Positions 1 to 5,654 of a DNA stretch of 12,712 bases are shown here, piece by piece. The position numbers and the translations under genes were made by a program. The stretch is from Hyphomicrobiales bacterium (lineage in GTDB: Bacteria; Pseudomonadota; Alphaproteobacteria; Rhizobiales; JAJFHB01). The stretch covers positions 1-12,712 of the forward strand of contig JAJFHB010000030.1 in assembly GCA_021775795.1 (NCBI GenBank). Direction: 5' to 3'. Positions within the stretch are counted from its first letter, which is position 1; every line of letters starts with the position of its first letter. Below the pieces are notes generated by a model that worked only from the letters and a program-made list of their open reading frames with translations, ran no database searches and had not been told where the DNA came from.

Positions 1-1
1 T

Positions 2-208
2 GATCGCGTGAAACCGGCGGAGATATCCAAATCACTGGCGGATGCCGGCATCTTTGTTTGGGACGGTCACAACTATGCCATCGGCATTGTCGACCAGCTT
101 GCTATTGCGAAAAACGAAGGCGTGTTGCGCATAGGCCTGGCCCATTACAATACGGAAGCAGAGGTCGCTACAGCAGTAACGGCGGTTGCTGCATCTGTTG
201 CAAGCTAG
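2..208 (+). CDS. Cysteine desulfurase-like protein (aminotransferase class V), C-terminal fragment
   Basis: The reading frame is open from the window edge, so only the last 68 or so residues are present. The visible segment FVWDGHNYAI, followed by EGVLRIGLAHYNT, is the characteristic C-terminal small-domain signature of the cysteine desulfurase-like family TIGR01976, a PLP-dependent fold-type I group related to SufS/NifS. The catalytic lysine and any cysteine loop lie upstream and cannot be checked, so true desulfurase activity is not established. The gene ends with TAG, and a GC-rich hairpin (270-286) follows before the next gene on the same strand. The real start is outside the window; the internal GTG at 8 is not a start. 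Family assignment is from recognised sequence pattern, and function is inferred from the family only. Confidence 0.75.
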   Translation, partial: DRVKPAEISKSLADAGIFVWDGHNYAIGIVDQLAIAKNEGVLRIGLAHYNTEAEVATAVTAVAASVAS

Positions 209-269
209 AACCTGGGCATTCATCGCGGCTCGCAGATCGCAATCACGTTTGTCCGCCGGAGTAATGGAT

Positions 270-286
270 ACCGGCCGGGCGCCGGT
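270..286 (+). terminator. GC-rich hairpin between the desulfurase-like gene and ytoQ
   Basis: ACCGGC, a 5-base spacer CGGGC, then GCCGGT form a perfect 6-bp stem in the 129-bp gap between two + strand genes. No T-run follows, so it is at best a weak or Rho-assisted terminator, or a structure in the leader of the next gene. Apart from this and the ribosome binding site of the next gene, I see nothing else in the gap. Confidence 0.3.
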
Positions 287-337
287 GAAGACCCCCTGTT
301 GACCCTGCAATCTGGACCCATGAAAGAAAGGTAACCG

Positions 338-796
338 ATGAACTGGAATGTATATCTGTCTGGCGAGATCCACACCGACTGGCGTGACGAGATCGAGGCC
401 GGCACAAAGTTGGCCGAACTTCCGGTTTCCTTTTCAGCACCGATCACCAACCATCCCGCATCAGATGATTGTGGCGTTGCCATAATGGGAGCTGAACCGA
501 ACAAGTTCTGGCATGACAGCAAGGGCGCAAACCTGAACGCCATACGCACGCGCACCCTGATTGAACAGGCTGACGTGGTTGTTGTGCGTTTCGGCGACAA
601 GTACAAACAGTGGAACGCCGCCTTCGATGCGGGCTATGCAGCAGCTCTGGGGAAAGCGATCATCGTCATGCACGGACCGGATCACCAGCATGCCCTGAAA
701 GAAGTCGATGCAGCCGCCCTTGCCGTAACCGAAACCCCGGCACAGGTCGTTTCCATTCTGCGGTATGTGGTCAACGGAGAGCTTGAAGGCTATTGA
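338..796 (+). CDS. ytoQ: YtoQ family protein
   Basis: A 152-residue protein that closely matches the YtoQ family (TIGR03646), small proteins with a nucleoside 2-deoxyribosyltransferase-like Rossmann fold. Typical features visible are the N-terminal WNVYLSGEIHTDWRD, the middle segment PITNHPASDDCG followed by GAEPNKFWHDSKGANLNAIRT, and the fold-defining stretch DVVVVRFGDKYKQWNAAFDAG with the following strand KAIIVMHGP. The biochemical role of YtoQ is unknown; the fold suggests a nucleotide or nucleoside ligand. The start is chosen because GAAAGG lies a few bases upstream of the ATG and the family begins at this point. It follows the desulfurase-like gene by 129 bp on the same strand and ends just before a bidirectional terminator, facing the convergent fucosyltransferase gene. 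Length is normal for the family. Confidence 0.85.
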   Translation: MNWNVYLSGEIHTDWRDEIEAGTKLAELPVSFSAPITNHPASDDCGVAIMGAEPNKFWHDSKGANLNAIRTRTLIEQADVVVVRFGDKYKQWNAAFDAGYAAALGKAIIVMHGPDHQHALKEVDAAALAVTETPAQVVSILRYVVNGELEGY

Positions 797-819
797 GGCC
801 TAAACTCCGCGGCGCAGCG

Positions 820-857
820 AGGTTTTCATCCAGGCTTATAGCCAGTTCTGAAAACCT
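820..857. terminator. Bidirectional terminator between convergent genes
   Basis: A compound hairpin fills the gap between two convergent genes. The outer arms AGGTTTTCA (820-828) and TGAAAACCT (849-857) are perfectly complementary over 9 bp, and inside them GGCT-TAT-AGCC (833-843) forms a second stem. The arms carry a T-tract in either direction, and the feature abuts the stop codon of the - strand gene (858-860) and lies 23 bp past the + strand stop. Position and symmetry fit termination from both sides. Confidence 0.65.
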
Positions 858-1931
858 TCAGGGGCGAGAAGGCAGTGGCCGATGGCTCCAGCGGCCCGGC
901 TCATTTTCATTCTCTCGCAGATGAACCATGCCGCCTTCAATCTGGAGCAGCGCCGGCAGGTAATTGAATGCTCCCTTCCGGGACAGATCAAGCAGAGGGC
1001 ATCTGGCAAGCGTCAGCATGTCGATAACGCTGTCGACAAGTACCCTTTCGGGATCTGGCACATCGACCGCGTTTTCTGGCTCCACATCCATGTAGACAAC
1101 ACTTCCCGTGCCCGCTTCCGGCAACCACTGCTCACGATGAAATACGTGCTTTGATTTGGCTTCAAACAGGTCCCACATCTCAGGTGCATCCGTACACAGC
1201 AAAATTCTGTAAGCATCAGAATGAAAATAGACGCGCGCCCAGATGTCCAAACGCTTCAACAGAGCATCCACATAGGCTTCGACATCGCGGATCACTCGTC
1301 CCTTGGCGACAAAGTCGCCCTGTTCACCATTTCCATGCCTGACATGAACACCAACGACGTTCCGGCCATCAATTTCCTCTTTCGCGAAGGCGTCAGAAGT
1401 TTCGCGAATAGGCTCAACAAAGGAAAGGTCTTCAAAGAAGCCGCGAACCAGTTCACGGGAATGTCCGTTCCAGTGATCTCTCCAGGCAAACGAACACATC
1501 TCGCGGGCGCCCCATAGAAACACATGCTCCGCAAACGGATCCGGGATACTCCCTTCAACAATGTCATTGAGGGCCGGCGCAATGACCGACCCGACATTGT
1601 CCCGGATCACCTGATAATGATCATTGGCAGTGCTGTTGTTCCAGTCAGACCACAAATACTCGGGATACCGCGTTGGGTCAGTTGCAAGCAGCGCTTCATG
1701 TGCATCATCGACGGCGACCACATCAACTTTCAATCGCCGTTCACCGACACTTTCAATGACATTCTCAAAGATGTTGGCCCCGGGATCGAACCCCCAGTAT
1801 CCAGCCTCTCGCCAGTCCACCACCAACTGGCGATCTGTTGCTGCCGCATATAGCGCAGCGCCACCCAACTCCCGGAACATGTGACCAAGACCAAATGACG
1901 ATTTGTGAATGAAATAGCGTTGGGCCGGCAT
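858..1931 (-). CDS. NodZ-like fucosyltransferase family protein (GT23)
   Basis: A 357-residue protein resembling rhizobial NodZ, the alpha-1,6-fucosyltransferase that decorates Nod factors and belongs to glycosyltransferase family 23. The key motif is GVHVRHGNGE at residues 194-203, matching the GDP-fucose-binding motif with its essential arginine (R198 here). Two later conserved blocks follow: ILLCTDAPEM (243-252) and CPLLDLSRKGAFNYLPALL (311-329). The N-terminal part (residues 8-50) looks like the start of the Rossmann-like acceptor domain, with GLGHMFRELGGA. There are no signal peptide or membrane segments, so it is probably cytoplasmic. No nodABC or other nodulation genes are nearby, so a role in Nod-factor synthesis is not supported; transfer of fucose or a related sugar to another glycan is more likely, and the acceptor is unknown. 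The start ATG lacks an obvious Shine-Dalgarno sequence. The gene ends against the bidirectional hairpin. Confidence 0.7.
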   Translation of the reverse strand: MPAQRYFIHKSSFGLGHMFRELGGAALYAAATDRQLVVDWREAGYWGFDPGANIFENVIESVGERRLKVDVVAVDDAHEALLATDPTRYPEYLWSDWNNSTANDHYQVIRDNVGSVIAPALNDIVEGSIPDPFAEHVFLWGAREMCSFAWRDHWNGHSRELVRGFFEDLSFVEPIRETSDAFAKEEIDGRNVVGVHVRHGNGEQGDFVAKGRVIRDVEAYVDALLKRLDIWARVYFHSDAYRILLCTDAPEMWDLFEAKSKHVFHREQWLPEAGTGSVVYMDVEPENAVDVPDPERVLVDSVIDMLTLARCPLLDLSRKGAFNYLPALLQIEGGMVHLRENENEPGRWSHRPLPSRP

Positions 1932-2013
1932 GAATCAGTTGGTTTCTTGCGTGATCATTTGAGGAAGTTGATTTATCAGCACAAAGACAAAAACTCTGTT
2001 TTGGCGTTCCAGA

Positions 2014-2673
2014 TCACGCCGCCTGCTGCCCTGTAAGCTGGCGCAGAGCCGATGCGTAATTGTCAACACCCTGCGCTCCGCTCAATAGATGGCGTTGGTT
2101 AAAAATCACGGCAGGAACACCCTGAATACCTTGTGACGTCCAGAACTGCTCCTGCTGGCGGACCTCCTGAGCGTACCGGGCATCTTCCAGGACTGCCCGA
2201 GCTTCGCCGCCGTCAAGCCCGACAGTTTCCGCCGCCTCTGACAGAACCTCCAGGTCATGAACATTGCGTCCGTTCGTGAAAAAGGCGCTGAACAATTCAA
2301 TCTTCAAGGCGTGCTGGTGACCACTTTCGCTGGCCCAATGAAGGAGCTGGTGCGCTTTGAATGTATTGTACATCCTCATGTCGTCGGCATAATTGAACGT
2401 AAAGCCCAACTCAGTTCCCAGCGCCTTCAAACGCTCACGGGCGACGACACTATCTTCGGGCGAAGTTCCGTATTTGGCCGCGATATGTTCGCGAAGGTTC
2501 TCGCCTTCATCTACCATTTGCGGGTTCAGCTCGAAGGGTTGCCAGACAATTTGGGCCTTAACACCGGTCAGTTCCAGCGCTTGCTCAAGTTGCTTGTAGC
2601 CAATGATGCACCAGGGACAGACCACGTCGGAGACAATATCGATTCTGAGTTCTGTCGTCGTTTTCTCGTTCAT
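2014..2673 (-). CDS. DsbA family oxidoreductase, FrnE-like
   Basis: A 219-residue thioredoxin-fold protein of the DsbA/FrnE group. The redox motif C19-P-W-C22 sits after the first beta strand (LRIDIVSDVVCPWC), and the cis-proline loop is GVP at residues 185-187 (QGIQGVPAVIFN). The all-alpha insertion between them is typical of FrnE and 2-hydroxychromene-2-carboxylate isomerase-like members. Length is normal. There is no signal peptide, so it acts in the cytoplasm, which distinguishes it from periplasmic DsbA and fits FrnE-type disulfide oxidoreductase/isomerase activity. The start ATG is supported by AGGA six bases upstream. It lies downstream of the aminotransferase and M24 genes on the same strand, with a 124-bp gap in front, so cotranscription is possible but not evident. 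Its substrate is unknown. Confidence 0.8.
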   Translation of the reverse strand: MNEKTTTELRIDIVSDVVCPWCIIGYKQLEQALELTGVKAQIVWQPFELNPQMVDEGENLREHIAAKYGTSPEDSVVARERLKALGTELGFTFNYADDMRMYNTFKAHQLLHWASESGHQHALKIELFSAFFTNGRNVHDLEVLSEAAETVGLDGGEARAVLEDARYAQEVRQQEQFWTSQGIQGVPAVIFNQRHLLSGAQGVDNYASALRQLTGQQAA

Positions 2674-2797
2674 TGTACATCCTGTGTCTCTGTGAATTGA
2701 CCGATTATTGCCTTCAGCCTCAAGCTATTTGAAAATGCCAAAGTCATGGGGTGATGGCAGGAGGCCATTCGCCCGACATGTATCGTTTTTTTCCCGG

Positions 2798-4174
2798 TTA
2801 CAGCCCTGCTGACACTTCGCCAATCGCCTCTGCTACAGCAGAGATGACAATATCGACTTCCTCCCGGGTGATGCAAAGCGGCGGTGCAAAGCCCAGAATA
2901 TCTCCTTGGGGCATGGCGCGGGCAATGACGTTTTTCTTGAGAAGGGCCGCCGCCACTGCAGGGCCAACTTTCTTCGAGGGATCAAACAGCGTCCCTTTTT
3001 CTTTGTCTTCCACAAATTCGACGGCAGCCAGGAGGCCTTCACCCCGGACCTCACCGACAATTGGGTGATCACCCAGCTTGTTGACCAGTTCAGCGTTGAA
3101 ATAGGCGCCGGTGTCACGGGCGTTGGTTACAAGGCCCAGATCGTCGACCAGCTTCAGATTGGCAACGCCGGCCGCTGCCCCGATCGGATGCGCCGAATAG
3201 GTCCAGCCGTGACCAATGGGGCCCAGCTCATCCGTACCCTGTTCGAGAACATTCCAGAAATCGGCGGATACAATCGAACCGGACAGTGGCGCATATGCCG
3301 ACGTCAGGCCCTTTGCGATGGTGATGATGTCAGGCCGGATGCCATAATGTTCGGAACCGAACATAGAACCAAGACGGCCAAACCCGGTAACCACTTCGTC
3401 TGCGATCAGCAGGATGTCATATTTTTCGAGAACAGCCTGGATAGCGTCCCAGTAACCCGCCGGCGGCGGCACGATACCACCCGTGCCAAGCACCGGCTCA
3501 CCGATGAAGGCGGCGATTGTATCGGGGCCTTCGCTTTCAATCAGCTTTTCGAGGGCCAAAGCACAGTCGGCGGAAAATTCTTCCTCGCTCATCGCCCGGT
3601 CTTTTCGGCGGAAGTAATAGGGCGCTTCGGTGTGAATGACCTGAGCAAGAGGAAGATCGAACTTGTTGTGGAACAGTTCGAGACCGGTGAGCGAACCGGT
3701 CATCAGGCCTGAGCCATGGTACCCTCTCCAGCGTGATATGATCTTTTTCTTCTGCGGCCGCCCGCGCACATTGTTGTAGTACCAGACCAGTTTGACGTTT
3801 GTTTCATTCGCGTCAGACCCTGACTGGCCAAAATAAACCCGGCTCATATTGTCAGGCGCCCGGTCCACAATCATCTTTGCCAGCGTGATGGAAGCTTCCG
3901 TACCGTGCCCCACATAGGAATGATAGTAGGCCAGTTCGTGCGCCTGCTGTGAGATGGCATCAGCAATTTCTGTCCGGCCGTAACCAACATTTACACAATA
4001 AAGTCCTGCGAATGCATCCAGCAGGCGGTTGCCGTCACGGTCGCGGATGTAGACGCCTTCTCCCCCCGTGATGACCCGGTTTGGCAGCTCACCACGCGCA
4101 AACTGGGCAAGATGAGTTGAAGAGTGAAAAAAGTGATCCCGGTCCCAGGCGTCGAGTTGATTGTTCTTGAGCAT
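2798..4174 (-). CDS. Class III PLP-dependent aminotransferase (omega-aminotransferase type)
   Basis: A 458-residue, full-length class III aminotransferase of fold type I. Landmarks are LYCVNVGYG (58-66), the phosphate-binding stretch SGSDANET (118-125), RGYHG (150-154) where the tyrosine stacks on PLP, D259 in ADEVVTGFGRLG, which contacts the pyridine nitrogen, and the Schiff-base lysine K288 in TIAKGLTSAYAPLSG. The sequence is of the omega-amino acid/polyamine:pyruvate transaminase type, so the donor is probably a terminal amine, with pyruvate or a 2-oxo acid as acceptor. It follows the M24 hydrolase gene by 78 bp on the same strand and probably belongs to the same transcript. In ectoine-degrading bacteria an aminotransferase of this broad class (DoeD, which acts on 2,4-diaminobutyrate) accompanies DoeA, so such a role is possible, but other amine donors cannot be excluded. 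The start ATG has only a weak ribosome binding site. Confidence 0.8.
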   Translation of the reverse strand: MLKNNQLDAWDRDHFFHSSTHLAQFARGELPNRVITGGEGVYIRDRDGNRLLDAFAGLYCVNVGYGRTEIADAISQQAHELAYYHSYVGHGTEASITLAKMIVDRAPDNMSRVYFGQSGSDANETNVKLVWYYNNVRGRPQKKKIISRWRGYHGSGLMTGSLTGLELFHNKFDLPLAQVIHTEAPYYFRRKDRAMSEEEFSADCALALEKLIESEGPDTIAAFIGEPVLGTGGIVPPPAGYWDAIQAVLEKYDILLIADEVVTGFGRLGSMFGSEHYGIRPDIITIAKGLTSAYAPLSGSIVSADFWNVLEQGTDELGPIGHGWTYSAHPIGAAAGVANLKLVDDLGLVTNARDTGAYFNAELVNKLGDHPIVGEVRGEGLLAAVEFVEDKEKGTLFDPSKKVGPAVAAALLKKNVIARAMPQGDILGFAPPLCITREEVDIVISAVAEAIGEVSAGL

Positions 4175-4252
4175 GCGGCTTGTTCTTTCGGTTCAATGGG
4201 GAAATGCAGCGTTTGAATGTCTGTTGATTGATTTGATGCACACACCGTGCCG

Positions 4253-5434
4253 TCAATCAACCACCATCAGTTTACGGGGGACGTTGCAGAGGCGCTCACC
4301 ACCTCGGTCAGTCACCACAATGGATTCGGAAATAGCAGCGCCAAAATCATCCAGCCACACGCCGGACTGAAAGTGGAAACACATTCCTGAACACAAAATC
4401 GTTTCGTCACCGACCCGTAGGCTTGCGGTGCGCTCACCCCAATCTGGTGGAAAATTGAGACCGATAGAGTAGCCCACCCGGCTGTCCTTGGCATAGCCGT
4501 TGCGTTTGAGAACACCCTGCCAAAGGGCTTCCACTTCAGCACAGGTGACACCGGGCTTTGCAGCTTCAATCGCCAGATCACCCCCTTCGACAATGACATC
4601 AGCGAGACGCGCCATCTCTTCTGGAGGCGGGCCGATATGGGCGGTTCTCGTCAGCGGCGCATGGTAGTGTCTTCGGGCCGATCCCAGCTCCATGACAACA
4701 AGGCCTTCGTCCGGCAGCGGTTCATCTGTCCAGGTCAGGTGAGGCGTGCTTGTGCCTTCGCCCACCTGAATGAGAGGGCAAAGGCTTGTGTAGTCACCGA
4801 AAGCACCATCCATCCCGGCAATCTGGTCATGGTAAACATCCGCAATGACATGGTGTTGAGGCAGCCCCGGCGCCAGTTTCGCCAGCGCCTGGGACATCAC
4901 CTTGGTGGTCAGGTCGCCTGCCTCTCGCATGTAGGCAAGTTCAGCTTCCGATTTGACAAGCCGCGCCCAGTTCACAAGCTCCCTGTTGTCCGTTATCGAA
5001 CAATTCGGCAGCCCCTGAACCAGATGCTGATGAGCCCGTGCGGTGTAATAGTGGGCGTCGAAGTCAACGCCGACCCGCGCCGAACCCCACCCGCGTGAGA
5101 CGACAAGCGTACACAATTCATCGAACGGATGCTCGACCGGGTGATGCACCAACGGCTCTGAAAAGGCGATAATGTTATCGGCCGGCAGGTCGGTCGTTAT
5201 GTGGGCCGACTTTGCATCCTGAGCGCGCCCGAACCAGAGCGGGGACACCTCGTCCAGATGCACGAGCACAGCCTGAGGCGTGTAAAAGGACCAGCCATCG
5301 AACCCCGTCAACCAGCACATGTTGGCAGGATCCTGGCAAATAAGAAGGTCGAAGCCGGCGCTCAGCATGCGCTGCTTGACGTCCGCAACGCGGGCCTCGA
5401 ACTCTTCCGGACCGAAAGCCTTTTCAAATCCCAT
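4253..5434 (-). CDS. M24 family hydrolase, DoeA/EutD (ectoine hydrolase)-like
   Basis: A 393-residue protein with a creatinase N-terminal domain (about 8-155) and an M24 pita-bread domain (about 160-385). The segments WLTGFDGWSFYTPQ (41-54) and GYSIGLNFPPDWGERTASLR (321-340) resemble DoeA/EutD ectoine hydrolases. The metal ligands of ordinary M24 peptidases are mostly missing. The first Asp position is E249 (VMELGSARRHYH), the second falls at A259-P260, the His of the usual GHGIG motif is replaced in VGYSIGL, and the first Glu is replaced in FHFQSG. Only E370 (ISES) remains. This pattern argues against an aminopeptidase and for a metal-independent C-N hydrolase such as ectoine hydrolase or creatinase. 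AAGGA lies 5' of the ATG at a good distance. It is first in a leftward group with the aminotransferase and faces the FAD oxidoreductase across a 220-bp control region. No DoeB-like deacetylase is in the window, so ectoine as substrate is inference. Confidence 0.7.
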   Translation of the reverse strand: MGFEKAFGPEEFEARVADVKQRMLSAGFDLLICQDPANMCWLTGFDGWSFYTPQAVLVHLDEVSPLWFGRAQDAKSAHITTDLPADNIIAFSEPLVHHPVEHPFDELCTLVVSRGWGSARVGVDFDAHYYTARAHQHLVQGLPNCSITDNRELVNWARLVKSEAELAYMREAGDLTTKVMSQALAKLAPGLPQHHVIADVYHDQIAGMDGAFGDYTSLCPLIQVGEGTSTPHLTWTDEPLPDEGLVVMELGSARRHYHAPLTRTAHIGPPPEEMARLADVIVEGGDLAIEAAKPGVTCAEVEALWQGVLKRNGYAKDSRVGYSIGLNFPPDWGERTASLRVGDETILCSGMCFHFQSGVWLDDFGAAISESIVVTDRGGERLCNVPRKLMVVD

Positions 5435-5463
5435 TTGGCCCTTCCTTCAGGCAGTTGTGCATT

Positions 5464-5520
5464 TGAGTGATGCTCTTGGTGTCGGCCGCCGATTACGCAC
5501 AGCGAAGGGAGCACCACTCA
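5464..5520. promoter_or_regulatory. 12-bp inverted repeat in the divergent control region
   Basis: TGAGTGATGCTC (5464-5475) and GAGCACCACTCA (5509-5520) are complementary at 11 of 12 positions, with centres 45 bp apart. The one mismatch becomes a G-U pair in - strand RNA. The repeat lies 30-86 bp upstream of the M24 start and about 135 bp upstream of the oxidoreductase start, in the 220-bp region (5435-5654) from which both genes diverge. It could be a looping or two-site operator for an unidentified regulator, or a stem in the M24 leader. An AT-rich TATACA/TATATT-like stretch at 5561-5569 could serve as a -10 element on either strand, but no good -35 at proper spacing is present. Confidence 0.45.
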
Positions 5521-5654
5521 GTTCAAACTCAACAGCTTCGGACAGGCTGCGATTGGGCAAAAATATACACCAAAGCGGTGGGCCTGATCACCCAGAATGC
5601 GATATGCTCACCCTTGCTTCGTCTGGATGAGAAAAATTTGGAGACTACTTCGTC

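Noticed and set aside
209..337. Riboswitch in the leader of the YtoQ-family gene
   Set aside because: Only one simple hairpin is visible, and I could not match the conserved cores of glycine or SAM riboswitches.
1949..2019. 8-bp inverted repeat GCGTGATC / GATCACGC around the gap between the NodZ-like and DsbA-like genes
   Set aside because: The arms are 55 bp apart, one lies in the DsbA-like coding end, and an 8-bp match at this distance is easily accidental.
2754..2768. 5-bp hairpin ATGGC-AGGAG-GCCAT downstream of the aminotransferase gene as a terminator
   Set aside because: The stem is short and no T-run follows it on the - strand, so it cannot be told from chance.
2906..3712. A 268-codon + strand open frame opposite the aminotransferase gene
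   Set aside because: It lies antisense to a clear class III aminotransferase, has no recognisable motifs and no convincing ribosome binding site; it is a shadow of the real gene.
4253..5434. Annotation of the M24 gene as a Xaa-Pro aminopeptidase
   Set aside because: Most metal-ligand positions needed for that activity are substituted, and the distinctive segments resemble ectoine hydrolases instead.
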